Assembly: GCF_013185185.1 (NCBI RefSeq)
Contig: NZ_JAAZWE010000001.1
Location: 806,001-870,000 of the forward strand
Source: Saccharibacillus endophyticus
GTDB taxonomy: Bacteria; Bacillota; Bacilli; Paenibacillales; Paenibacillaceae
Length of the DNA stretch: 64,000 nucleotides
Reading direction: 5' to 3'
The notes beneath the pieces were generated by a model. It made no database searches, had not been told where the DNA came from, and worked only from the letters and a program-made list of their open reading frames with translations. Shown here piece by piece: positions 44,244 to 52,372 of the stretch. Each line of letters starts with the position of its first letter. Positions within the stretch are counted from its first letter, which is position 1. A program made the position numbers and the translations under genes.

Positions 44244-44852
44244 TTATTTTTGCCCAGAAACCAAGGGAAGACGATTCAGCCGCTCCGCCAGTTCGGCGGG
44301 CAGCGGTTCTTCGAGAATTCGAACTATCGCGTGACGATCCGCTCCGTTTTGCTCCAAATAACGCTCCAACAAATTCGCTTTTTCGGCCCGACCCATCAGC
44401 GCGTACGCCGCCAGCCACACTTCCGGACTGGCGATTCGAAGTCCGTTTCGGACGCCCGCCGTCAAAGCCGGCATCCGGCATTCTTTCCGATCGGCGCGGA
44501 TCGCGAATCCGATAATAATCTCCACTTCCGGATTCGTTCCTTCGATTCGCAGTTTGCAGCCGCTTCCGTACAGCTCGCTCGGACCGCTTTCTTCGATCAG
44601 CTTCGTTTCGGCAAGCGACTTTCGCACTTGAGCTTCCGGCGCATCGGTCATCAAGTCCCAATCGCGCACGTTATCCGTTAAACCCAGTCCGAGCAGCATG
44701 CCGCTTCCGCCGACGACGTAATCGATCCCCGCACGCTCCAACAAAGAGGTTACGCTTTCCAGCGTGCTTCGTTTTTCGGACATACCCGAGATTTCTTCCG
44801 CAATTCCGCTTTCCGCAGATTCGTATTGCTTTTTATGTACCGCTCTGTTCAT
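44244..44852 (-). CDS. Nucleotidyltransferase-like protein
   Basis: A 202-residue protein. The central part reads YVVGGSGMLLGLGLTDNVRDWDLMTD (about 45-70), a GSG plus DWD arrangement typical of the nucleotidyltransferase fold, followed by an alpha/beta region (VEIIIGFAIRADRKEC) and a helical C-terminus. It has the look of small stand-alone nucleotidyltransferases (AbiEii-, aminoglycoside- or MNT-like), but no exact family is recognised. ATG 44852 follows AAGGAGGGG. An earlier in-frame start at 45020 would overlap the DUF4241 terminator. Function unknown. Confidence 0.6.
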   Translation of the reverse strand: MNRAVHKKQYESAESGIAEEISGMSEKRSTLESVTSLLERAGIDYVVGGSGMLLGLGLTDNVRDWDLMTDAPEAQVRKSLAETKLIEESGPSELYGSGCKLRIEGTNPEVEIIIGFAIRADRKECRMPALTAGVRNGLRIASPEVWLAAYALMGRAEKANLLERYLEQNGADRHAIVRILEEPLPAELAERLNRLPLVSGQK

Positions 44853-44944
44853 GGTCGAACCCCTCCTTATTCTCCGCAGCTTGTTTGGCCGGTCGTCTTT
44901 TTCGGCTTTTTTGCATTGTACCACGAAGCGCGCCGGAGCAGACG

Positions 44945-44980
44945 AAAAAACGCCGGGAAGGCACAAGGCCTTCCCGGCGC
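44945..44980 (-). terminator. Terminator of the DUF4241 gene
   Basis: On the minus strand GCCGGGAAGGC pairs with GCCTTCCCGGC, followed by TTTTTT. Confidence 0.9.
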
Positions 44981-44994
44981 ACGATACGCGCCTT

Positions 44995-45633
44995 TTATTC
45001 CGACGGACCGTTCGCGGCATCGCTTTCCCGAACCACTTGGAAATCGGTCAGCAGCGAAACGACTTCGTCGTTCTCGTCGATGCCCCAATACGAAGCGTAA
45101 AAACCGTCGCCGAAGCCCGAAGCGAACATGATGACGTTCAATCCGGATTCTTCGTCCGAAGTCAGGTTGCCCCATACGCCGTCATGCTCTTCCAGCACGT
45201 CCGCGACCAAATCGTCGTAAAGACTGATATATTCGTCGCCGAGTTCTTCTTGAAGCCGACCGTCCAACGATTCCAGCGCGCGGACCGCGTCTTCGTCGGC
45301 GAAGCTTCCGATACCCGCGTCGACCGGATACCCGAACAGCTCGTCCTCTTTCAGCGTGCTTTTATCCTGACCCGGACGAACGGCCAATTCCCAGCGTACC
45401 GGCTTGTTGTCGGAAAAACGCAGCTCCGCTCCGGCAATCGTGCCTTTTTGTTCGCTATGCCAAGCATACACCGGGTAAGTGCCGGGCTTGACCTCGTATT
45501 CGAACGCTTCCAGCGTCGAAGTCAGCGGATCGCAGGCGACTACGCGTCCCGAGACGATTTTTAGCGGATCCAGAGGCTGCGGACGCAGCGATCCGTTGGC
45601 AGGCTCCAGCAAATCTTGCAAAAATTTCGACAT
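44995..45633 (-). CDS. DUF4241 domain protein
   Basis: A 212-residue soluble acidic protein. The family marks are SGRVVACDPL (about 28-37), VKPGTYPVYAW, GYPVDAGIGSF (about 100-110), and WGNLTSDEESGLNVIMFASGFGDG near the C-terminus. DUF4241 has no established function. GAGGAAGAG lies before the ATG at 45633. It has its own terminator and stands alone among other accessory genes. Confidence 0.85.
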   Translation of the reverse strand: MSKFLQDLLEPANGSLRPQPLDPLKIVSGRVVACDPLTSTLEAFEYEVKPGTYPVYAWHSEQKGTIAGAELRFSDNKPVRWELAVRPGQDKSTLKEDELFGYPVDAGIGSFADEDAVRALESLDGRLQEELGDEYISLYDDLVADVLEEHDGVWGNLTSDEESGLNVIMFASGFGDGFYASYWGIDENDEVVSLLTDFQVVRESDAANGPSE

Positions 45634-45721
45634 GGGTTCTCTTCCTCTCTTTTTCGAAAATAAACGACGTCGCGAATCATTTCGTTCCTGACGCCGATCA
45701 AACGGCCTTTCGCTCTACGTA

Positions 45722-46630
45722 CTATGTATACCCTCTTTTCCCGTTTTCCGAACGAAGTTTCCGTTTTCCTTCATTCGATGCGTTCGGTGTCGAAGGCATA
45801 TCCTGACGCCCGGCTGCCCGGTACCCGCGATAGCAAAACAATACGATCAACAACAGATCAACCCCGTCGCCGCCGTAATACATCAGTTGCGCGCCGATTC
45901 GGACATCTTCGATATCCGTGCCGGGCGGCGGAGACGCATACAGGAATTTGCCCAAAATGCCGTGCGCCGCGAAAGCCGCGATCATGACGCAAGCCCGAAG
46001 TTTCATTCCCGTGCGGTGAGGAGAAGGATCGACGGGCAGGAGCGAAGCGGTAAACAGATAGCCGGCAGCGAAAACGTGAATATGAACCAGCGCATGCAGC
46101 ACTGCGGAGGTATGCATCGCCGCGTATAGATTCGTCGTATACAGCAGCCACAGCCCGCCGACGTTCAACAGCGCCGCGATAACGGGATGCGTCAAGACGG
46201 CGGCCGGACGGCTGCGCAGCAATCCCGTCAGCATCCGGGCCGAGCGGCGCGGCAAGCTTCGAAGCAGCAGCGTGATCGGCGCGGAATAAACCAACAACAG
46301 CGGACCTAACATGCCGAGCAGCAGATGTCCGAACATATGGGCGGTGAAACTGCCGTGCGACGCTTGGGCAAGCGGACCCGCGACCGCCGAAGCGCAGGCG
46401 AGTATACCCGCGCACGCCAGCAGCGAACGGTAAGCCGGCCAACGCTTGTAACGGCGCGAAGTCCAAAACGCCGTACCCAGATAGAGCAGCATCAGCGGCA
46501 GAGCCAACAGCATGAGCGGGACAAAAGCGGCCATGCCTTGAGCGGCGTGATGGGCCGACTCGATCGCCGACGCGTCGGCGCCATGATCGTGTCCGGCATG
46601 CGCGTAAACGAAACCGTTCGCTCTATTCAC
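45722..46630 (-). CDS. CtaG-type cytochrome c oxidase assembly membrane protein
   Basis: A 302-residue membrane protein of the caa3_CtaG family with about seven hydrophobic segments. Conserved histidines lie in the HMFGHLLLGMLGPLLL and HALVHIHVFAAGYLF segments, and a His-Asp-rich N-terminus (YAHAGHDHG) may bind copper. B. subtilis CtaG is needed for active caa3 oxidase. No oxidase subunit genes are nearby; instead it overlaps the DUF2243 gene by eight bases, a common pairing in Paenibacillaceae. Confidence 0.88.
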   Translation of the reverse strand: MNRANGFVYAHAGHDHGADASAIESAHHAAQGMAAFVPLMLLALPLMLLYLGTAFWTSRRYKRWPAYRSLLACAGILACASAVAGPLAQASHGSFTAHMFGHLLLGMLGPLLLVYSAPITLLLRSLPRRSARMLTGLLRSRPAAVLTHPVIAALLNVGGLWLLYTTNLYAAMHTSAVLHALVHIHVFAAGYLFTASLLPVDPSPHRTGMKLRACVMIAAFAAHGILGKFLYASPPPGTDIEDVRIGAQLMYYGGDGVDLLLIVLFCYRGYRAAGRQDMPSTPNASNEGKRKLRSENGKRGYT

Positions 46631-47144
46631 GCGCCGACGCTCCTTCGCGGGATTCCGTTTTTTCCCGCCCCGTCCGAATCGTCATGATTATCCCCGCGAT
46701 CAGCAGCAGTGCGCCGGCTATATTCCAGCTCCAATCGTATGCCGTCAGGTCCACGCCGTACCGGATCTGATGAATCTGCATCAGCTTATGATGAACGATT
46801 CCGTCATACAGTTGAAAGAACCCGGCTCCCAGCAGCACGCCGCCGATCCAACGCGAACGGAACCATGCACGCTTCCGGCGCAGATCGGCCAACATAAACA
46901 AGGAAGCGACCGAAGCGAACCAGCTGAACGCATGCAGCAGACCGTCCGAAACCAGTCCAGCCCCCGTCGTGGAAAGATCGTAAAAATGGTGCCAATGCAG
47001 CAGCTGATGAAATACGACTTCGTCGATAAACGCGATACATCCGACTCCGAACAGAATGCCGGATACCAGGCTTCTCGATCGACTGTTTCCGATCTCTCGC
47101 GCCGGCTGTTTGCGGCTTCCGGCATGGCTTGAAAATTCGCTCAC
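46623..47144 (-). CDS. DUF2243 family membrane protein
   Basis: A 173-residue protein with four membrane segments. The DUF2243 signature is clear: GVGCIAFIDEVVFHQLLHWHHFYD at about 33-56, and FFQLYDGIVHHKLMQIHQIRY later. The repeated His in membrane segments suggests metal or heme contact, but function is unknown. GGAGGAGAAA precedes the ATG. It is followed by ctaG with an eight-base overlap, so the two probably act together in respiratory or copper handling. Confidence 0.88.
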   Translation of the reverse strand: MSEFSSHAGSRKQPAREIGNSRSRSLVSGILFGVGCIAFIDEVVFHQLLHWHHFYDLSTTGAGLVSDGLLHAFSWFASVASLFMLADLRRKRAWFRSRWIGGVLLGAGFFQLYDGIVHHKLMQIHQIRYGVDLTAYDWSWNIAGALLLIAGIIMTIRTGREKTESREGASARE

Positions 47145-47246
47145 GTTTTCTCCTCCTTTTGTAAAAAAACCTCTTTCTTCTATAACCCTTGTTTTGCGAC
47201 TTCGAATTTCTGCCGGTTCGTCGGATGCTGCAAAAAATCGAAAAAC

Positions 47247-47287
47247 AAAAAAACTGCCGCTCAGGATGGTTGGTCCCGAACGGCAAC
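47247..47287 (-). terminator. Terminator of the MarR gene
   Basis: On the minus strand TTGCCGTTC leads to a stem closed by GCGGCAG and followed by TTTTTTTG; the loop region is large and imperfect. Confidence 0.6.
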
Positions 47288-47374
47288 TAAAATCAATGCT
47301 GTGTCCTGCGATATGTATGAAAACGATGAGATTGGCAGGAATGGCGGCCGTGCGTGAAGCTATACTGCCGAATT

Positions 47375-47893
47375 CTAGCGAACCTTTTCCGCAAAAAGCT
47401 GCTGACGTTCGAACTCCGCTCCGGCGTGGCGCAGGAATTCACCGACGAAAGCCAATTGCTCGCCGCTGTAACCGCCCAGGAAAGTCCGGAAACGCTCTTC
47501 TTCGCGCTCGTGCAGCTCGCAATGCGTATCGAACACTTCGCGGCCCGCAGGCGTCAGACGGTAATAAATTTCTTTGCGATTGTGACGCATGCGCTCGCGC
47601 TTGACCAGACCTTCGCGCACCAGGCGCGTTCCGATTTTGGTCACCCCTGCACGCGACAGACCGATCTTCTCGGCGATGGTCGTTCCGTTGATCGGCTCGT
47701 GCCGACCGATGCACTGAATGGCGTTCACCACCGTCAGATTGCCTACCCGGCTGCCCGTCTCTTCGTCTTCGATCATGGCGCGGAGTCTGGAAGGCTCCGT
47801 TTGTCTATGGCTTTCGTACCGATGCAGGAAATCCAAAATTTGTCCGTAAAGTTCCGATGGTGCTGTATGTTGACGGTAAACGCTTGCTTCCAT
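47375..47893 (-). CDS. MarR family transcriptional regulator
   Basis: A 172-residue winged-helix regulator. The DNA-binding domain reads GSRVGNLTVVNAIQCIGRHE, then GTTIAEKIGLSRAGVTKIGTRLVREGLV and the wing ERMRHNRKEIYYRLTPAG (about 48-120), with a helical C-terminal dimer region. ATG 47893 is chosen for AAGGAGTG upstream; longer in-frame extensions would run through the promoter. The promoter carries a Fur-type box, so iron may control it. No target is obvious; the upstream neighbour is a phosphotransferase with its own terminator. Confidence 0.9.
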   Translation of the reverse strand: MEASVYRQHTAPSELYGQILDFLHRYESHRQTEPSRLRAMIEDEETGSRVGNLTVVNAIQCIGRHEPINGTTIAEKIGLSRAGVTKIGTRLVREGLVKRERMRHNRKEIYYRLTPAGREVFDTHCELHEREEERFRTFLGGYSGEQLAFVGEFLRHAGAEFERQQLFAEKVR

Positions 47894-47953
47894 AGCATTC
47901 ACTCCTTCAGGATATATGGGATGTTCAGCTTCAACGTCATTGCTACTGAGAAC

Positions 47954-47982
47954 AATATATCCTAATTGAGAATGATAATCAA
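47954..47982 (-). promoter_or_regulatory. Promoter of the MarR gene with embedded Fur-like box
   Basis: On the minus strand TTGATT (47982-47977), 17 bases, TATATT (47959-47954). The spacer and the -35 box contain TGAGAAT-G-ATAATCA (47967-47981), which matches 12 of 14 positions of the Fur 7-1-7 box TGATAAT-N-ATTATCA. Confidence 0.6.
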
Positions 47983-48035
47983 CAAAATTTTTAAAATAAT
48001 ATTTTTCCCGTACGTATAAAAAGATGCCGTAAATA

Positions 48036-48077
48036 AAGGAAAACCGGCTTCTTAAGCCTTTCGGCCGCCGGCTTTCC
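48036..48077 (-). terminator. Hairpin terminator after the phosphotransferase gene
   Basis: On the minus strand GGAAAGCCGGC pairs with GCCGGTTTTCC, followed by TTTATTT. Confidence 0.65.
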
Positions 48078-48085
48078 ATTCTCAA

Positions 48086-49111
48086 TTAGGCTAAAACTTC
48101 AGTTAACAAAAGCTTCAGTTCCGGTTCGTTTCTTCTCATGCGTTCCAAATCCCGGGATAACGAATTCGCTTGTTCTTCCAATACGGTCCAACCGTCTATG
48201 CCTTCCCAATAGCGAGTGAGGAAATGCAGGAAAACGTCCACTTTGCGCAAACGCATAAGCAGCGGAATCGCGTCGATTTCTTTTTCGCTCAACATGACGC
48301 TTTTGCGGAATCCTTCGGCGAACAGACGGATCGGTTCTTCGCCTTCGGGAAGCCCGGACAAGATGACCGCCGCATCCATCGCCCGGACGTCGTAGGTGCA
48401 GAATTCGAAATCCAGCAGCGCTTCGACGATTTTCGGCTCGCCCGCGCGAACCAGCAGGTTGGATGCGTTGAGGTCTCCGTGTATGAGCTGATGCGGCAGG
48501 CTGCGAAGATGTTCCAATTCGCGCAAACTCTCGGCATAAGCTTCCGCCATCCGAATCAGGGCAGGAGCCGCTTTTTTCAACTCGGAAGGCGGGTCCGCGG
48601 CGAGGCCGGATACCCGTTCAAGCTTGCAAAGCGGATACGCTTCATCCAATTCGTAATAGGGGCGGTAAGCCGGCTGTCGCCCCGGATCGATCAAAGCCAA
48701 CGATGCGGACAACTCGCCTGCCGTTTCCCCGAATGCGCGCAGCGGACGAAGATCTTCGTCTGCCGGGCGCATGCCTTCGATGTAAGCAAACAAACAAGCA
48801 AACCGTCCGCTGCCGTCTTCCAAGCGGACCAACGTTTCTCCCTTTGCCGTACGCAACGGCACAGGCGTGCGAAAAGACAATTCCGCTTCGGTTAAGGCCA
48901 GCAAAACCGCATGCTCGAATTCGATTTTTTCCGGCTCCTGATGCGTTTCGTACACCCGCAACACATAACGCTCGTAATCGTGATCGATAAAACGCGTGGT
49001 GTTGTTCCAGCCTTTGGCTCCTTGTTGAGGCGTTCCTGCATACTGCGGCAAATACTGCCGAACCACGTTCTCCAATACGCCTTCTGCCGCTTTTCCCGCT
49101 CTTCCCGTCAT
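48086..49111 (-). CDS. Aminoglycoside-phosphotransferase-like kinase
   Basis: A 341-residue protein of the APH/choline-kinase superfamily. The catalytic loop LIHGDLNASNLL (about 213-224) and the metal site LDFEF (about 237-241) are intact. The N-lobe begins GWNNTTRFIDHDYERYVLRVY. Members phosphorylate sugars, homoserine, choline or antibiotics, or act in spore coats (CotS type); the substrate cannot be told. The ATG at 49111 follows GGGAGAG. It stands alone between the MarR gene and the SOS operon. Confidence 0.85.
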   Translation of the reverse strand: MTGRAGKAAEGVLENVVRQYLPQYAGTPQQGAKGWNNTTRFIDHDYERYVLRVYETHQEPEKIEFEHAVLLALTEAELSFRTPVPLRTAKGETLVRLEDGSGRFACLFAYIEGMRPADEDLRPLRAFGETAGELSASLALIDPGRQPAYRPYYELDEAYPLCKLERVSGLAADPPSELKKAAPALIRMAEAYAESLRELEHLRSLPHQLIHGDLNASNLLVRAGEPKIVEALLDFEFCTYDVRAMDAAVILSGLPEGEEPIRLFAEGFRKSVMLSEKEIDAIPLLMRLRKVDVFLHFLTRYWEGIDGWTVLEEQANSLSRDLERMRRNEPELKLLLTEVLA

Positions 49112-49142
49112 ACGCTCTCTCCCGTCAACTTTTATCCATTCA

Positions 49143-49502
49143 TTATAACGCCCTTACGGCGGCAAGACGAGCTTCGATCATTTCTTCCACGTCGCATTTG
49201 ACGCGGCTCCACATCAACGCCATCCGGTCATGATGCCCGCGGCAAACGTATTCGGCATGCAGCTTGTCTTCCATACGGATCTGCTTCACGATTTTGATAT
49301 TGCGGGAACGGAGTTTTTGACGCAGCTCTCTCATCTCGTAACGCGCCTCTTCGCGCAGACGATCGAGCTGCCTGAGCAAAACGGCACGCGTGCGCAGCTT
49401 GGATCCGTCGATCAATTTCATGTCCGCATCCAGCACCCGAATCAGGTAGGGCAATTCCAGCATCGCCCGAATCAGGGCAAAATCTTCTTCCGTCGCTTTC
49501 AT
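49143..49502 (-). CDS. Small helical protein at the end of the SOS polymerase operon
   Basis: A 119-residue basic protein predicted to be mostly helical (RAVLLRQLDRLREEARYEMRELRQKL region). No domain is recognised. ATG 49502 follows AAAGGAG at the right distance; a GTG at 49508 is too close to that site. It lies 42 bases after the YolD-like gene on the same strand with no terminator between, so it is probably the third gene of the LexA-controlled unit. Confidence 0.6.
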   Translation of the reverse strand: MKATEEDFALIRAMLELPYLIRVLDADMKLIDGSKLRTRAVLLRQLDRLREEARYEMRELRQKLRSRNIKIVKQIRMEDKLHAEYVCRGHHDRMALMWSRVKCDVEEMIEARLAAVRAL

Positions 49503-49544
49503 CGGCACGGCTCCTTTCGCGAACGGAACGTCGAATCATGCGGT

Positions 49545-49886
49545 TTATTCGTCTTTCCATTCGGCACCGGCAATATCCGAATACGCGATTCGGCGAATGC
49601 CGGACGCGTTCTCCAATCGAAGCGTTCCCTGAATCGGACTGGCATCGGTCACGATTCCTTCCACCCATTCGCCGGAGGAATTTCCTTGCAGCCGAAGCTT
49701 AACGGACGAATGAAGCACGAGCGACCTTTTGACCGCTTCGGCAATATGATCCAGTTCGTCCTGATGCAAAATAACGCGCCTGCCTTGATCCCTTTCCGCC
49801 GACGCGCGCAGGATGCGCTGCCTGTATTCCGGCAGAATCATGCGACTGGCTTCCCAAATTCCGTTACCCTCTAGTTTTTTCGTCAT
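49545..49886 (-). CDS. YolD-like protein
   Basis: A 113-residue protein of the YolD family, which in Bacillus is regularly found next to Y-family polymerases of the UvrX/YqjW type; its role is thought to be in SOS mutagenesis. Visible features are WEASRMILPEYRQRIL near the start and SSGEWVEGIVTDASPIQGTLRLEN in the second half. The ATG at 49886 overlaps the polymerase stop as ATGA, with GGAGGA upstream. Confidence 0.85.
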   Translation of the reverse strand: MTKKLEGNGIWEASRMILPEYRQRILRASAERDQGRRVILHQDELDHIAEAVKRSLVLHSSVKLRLQGNSSGEWVEGIVTDASPIQGTLRLENASGIRRIAYSDIAGAEWKDE

Positions 49887-51130
49887 TTGTAATGTCCTCC
49901 GATCTTGTCCGCCCGGTCCTGCGCCCGTGCGGCCTTCGTCAAAGAATGCCCGCGCACGATCGCCGTCTCGCCGAAACGGTCTTTGATTTCGTCCATGGCC
50001 CGATCCAGAAGCCGTTGCCGTTCCCGGTCTTCGAATAGCGAGGGTTGGTAAACATCGGAGGACAAAAGGCCGCCCAACGATAAATGAAGCCTTTTGACCG
50101 GCATGCCGTCCCAACCGTCCCGAAACAGGCGGAGCGCTTCGCGATACAATTCCGCCGTGATATCGCTGGGGTCGGGCAATATTCCGCGCCGATGAAACCC
50201 TTCGCTTCTCCGATATCCGCCTTCGCCGCCCGCTCCTACCGACAACGAATCCCCCATGCGCTTCATGCGCCTGGCCCTGCGCCCGATCTCGGTACATAAT
50301 TCGAGCAGCACCGTCTCGATCTCTCCCGCTTCCCGATAAAGCCGGGGCAGCGTGATCGTCGTGCCGATCTGCTTTTGTTCGCGCTCCGTCCACGGCGATA
50401 CCGGAGAATCGTCCATGCCGTTCGCGACGCGCCATAATACTTCTCCGTTGACTCCCCAGCGTTTTTTCAATTTCGTTACCGGCGTTCGCGCCAGTTCCCC
50501 GATCGAAAGAATGCGCAGGGCGAGCAAATGCTTTTCCATGCGCGAACCGACGCCCCACATATGCCTGATCGGCTCAGGCCAAATCAAGGTTTCCCAGTCT
50601 TTTTTCGTATGTATGCGGATAATTCCGTTTTCTGTCCGTTTGGCAACCAGGTCGCATGCCAATTTAGCCTGAATTTTATTCGCGCCGATGCCGAACCTGG
50701 CCCGCACGCCGGTCTCCACGGCGATGCGGGATTGAACGAGCCGGGCCAATTCTTCCGGGCTCCCGCCGTGCAAGCGCAAAGAACCCGTGACGTCCATAAA
50801 CATTTCGTCGATCGAATAAGGCTCCACAAGATCGGTATAGGCTTCGAGAATTCCGGCGATCAACGCGGAAATTTCGATATATTCGCCCATGCGCGGACGA
50901 ATCGCGACCAGATCCGGACACTTTGCCAAAGCGGAGCTTAACCGTTCTCCGGTACGAACGCCATGCCTTTTGGCAATAGCGCAAGCCGCGAGTACCGCGC
51001 TTGAAGGAACGGAAGGTTCTCCGACCACGGCAAGAGGACGTTCGCGGTATTCCGGATGTCTGGATTTTTCGACCCCGGCGTAAAAGCTTTCCATATCCAC
51101 CAACATGATGACCCGACTTTTGCCCGGCAT
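49883..51130 (-). CDS. Y-family DNA polymerase (UvrX/YqjW-type)
   Basis: A 415-residue translesion polymerase. The catalytic motifs are present: MLVDMESFYAGVE (about 9-21) and YSIDEMFMDVTG (about 103-114) with the Asp-Glu pair, plus FGIGANKIQAKLA, a helix-hairpin-helix thumb and a little-finger domain. It ends without a clear beta-clamp motif of QLSLF type, although QPSLFE at about 370 resembles one. GGGAGGGAGAG precedes the ATG at 51130. It heads an operon with YolD and a small helical protein, controlled by a LexA box. Confidence 0.92.
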   Translation of the reverse strand: MPGKSRVIMLVDMESFYAGVEKSRHPEYRERPLAVVGEPSVPSSAVLAACAIAKRHGVRTGERLSSALAKCPDLVAIRPRMGEYIEISALIAGILEAYTDLVEPYSIDEMFMDVTGSLRLHGGSPEELARLVQSRIAVETGVRARFGIGANKIQAKLACDLVAKRTENGIIRIHTKKDWETLIWPEPIRHMWGVGSRMEKHLLALRILSIGELARTPVTKLKKRWGVNGEVLWRVANGMDDSPVSPWTEREQKQIGTTITLPRLYREAGEIETVLLELCTEIGRRARRMKRMGDSLSVGAGGEGGYRRSEGFHRRGILPDPSDITAELYREALRLFRDGWDGMPVKRLHLSLGGLLSSDVYQPSLFEDRERQRLLDRAMDEIKDRFGETAIVRGHSLTKAARAQDRADKIGGHYK

Positions 51131-51197
51131 GATCTCTCCCTCCCGACAAAGTCAAAATAAGCAGCTCGGTTCAGCGCCTTTATTTTCTTACTTCAAT

Positions 51198-51225
51198 ATT
51201 ATACACCGAACATCAGTTCTGTAAA
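51198..51225 (-). promoter_or_regulatory. LexA-controlled promoter of the polymerase operon
   Basis: On the minus strand TTTACA (51225-51220), 16 bases, TATAAT (51203-51198). The SOS box CGAACATCAGTTCT (plus strand 51207-51220) fits the Bacillus CGAAC-N4-GTTCG consensus except for the last base and fills the spacer, an ideal position for repression. Confidence 0.85.
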
Positions 51226-51411
51226 CGGGTTTTTTGCGCTTTTTCCGAGCGGATCGAATACGCGCCTTGGGGCAAACGGCAGCTGCGGGCGTTCGAATCC
51301 AACAGCCGTCCGGGCAAACATTTTGATTCCCGCGCCGCATTCCCGGGTAAATCCACAAAAGCATGACGGACAAGGACTTTTTTATCAACCACATCTTGGG
51401 AGGGCGACACC

Positions 51412-52212
51412 ATGGCTATTTTCTCGAATAAAAAAACGATCTTCATCACGGGCGCCGGCAGCGGGCTGGGCAAAGGAACCGCGATCGGATTGGCGCGTGC
51501 GGGGCATCGCGTGATCGCGACCGTGGAAACAATCTCGCAGGTCCCGGAGTTTCGCGAGTACGCCAATTCGGAAGGATTGGATATCGAAGTCTTTAAGCTG
51601 GACGTCAACAATCCGCTCGACCGGGCGCAGGTCGAAGAACATGATTTCGATATCTTCGTCAACAACGCCGCGATCGGCCATACCGGTCCTTTCGCGGAAG
51701 TTCCCGTAGATAACGTACGGCAAGTATTCGAAACGAATTTTTTCAGTTCGATCGAATTGGCTCAAATCGCCGCACGCAAGTTCGTTGCCAAAAAGAAAGG
51801 CAAAATCGTGTTTACCAGCTCGATCGCCGGCCTTAGCGTCAACCCGTTCCTCGGTCCTTACTGCGCCTCCAAGCACGCGCTCGAAGCGCTGGCGCAGGCT
51901 TTGCAGCAGGAGTTGGAACCTTACGGCGTACAGGTCGCGACGATCAATCCGGGACCTTACAAAACCGGCTTCAACGATATGATGTTCGAGGAAAAAGAAA
52001 AATGGTACGACGAAAAAACGAACTTCACCAAACGCTCCGACCTGCTCAAAGGCGAACAGATGCTGGCCCAGCAGTTCGACCCGCAGGACATGGTCGACAA
52101 AATGGTCGAAATCATTCCGCAGGACAAGCATAACTTCCGCACCGTATGGCCGGAAGCTTCGGAGCAGCAGGTCAAGGAATACCAAGCGAAGCTGTGGGAG
52201 CAGAAGATTTAA
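51412..52212 (+). CDS. SDR family oxidoreductase
   Basis: A 266-residue short-chain dehydrogenase. The cofactor motif TGAGSGLG is near residues 14-21, NNAAIG near 84-89, a catalytic Ser in FTSSIAG and Tyr-Lys in YCASKHALEALA (about 150-154). The C-terminal third (EKWYDEKTNFTKRSDLLKGE) is typical of a subgroup of uncharacterised SDRs. GGGAGGG precedes the ATG. It is single-gene, with a strong shared terminator behind it. The substrate is unknown. Confidence 0.92.
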   Translation: MAIFSNKKTIFITGAGSGLGKGTAIGLARAGHRVIATVETISQVPEFREYANSEGLDIEVFKLDVNNPLDRAQVEEHDFDIFVNNAAIGHTGPFAEVPVDNVRQVFETNFFSSIELAQIAARKFVAKKKGKIVFTSSIAGLSVNPFLGPYCASKHALEALAQALQQELEPYGVQVATINPGPYKTGFNDMMFEEKEKWYDEKTNFTKRSDLLKGEQMLAQQFDPQDMVDKMVEIIPQDKHNFRTVWPEASEQQVKEYQAKLWEQKI

Positions 52213-52272
52213 ATACGGACGCGATCATGGATCGTTCGGATGAACCGTCGGGATCTTTACCGGGTAACTATT

Positions 52273-52319
52273 AAAAAAGACTGCTCTGAAGCCGTTTGCC
52301 GGCTTCAGAGCAGTCTTTT
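52273..52319. terminator. Strong bidirectional terminator between the SDR and GH88 genes
   Basis: AAAAGACTGCTCTGAAGCCG pairs perfectly with CGGCTTCAGAGCAGTCTTTT around a short loop. Confidence 0.95.
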
Positions 52320-52372
52320 CGCTTGTCAGGCCGTCTCTAGCGCGAACCCGAAATCTACGAATCCACGCAGAT

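Noticed and set aside
49887..50558. Upstream extension of the YolD frame to 50558
   Set aside because: It lies wholly inside the polymerase gene in another frame; the ATG at 49886 has the ribosome site and the ATGA overlap.
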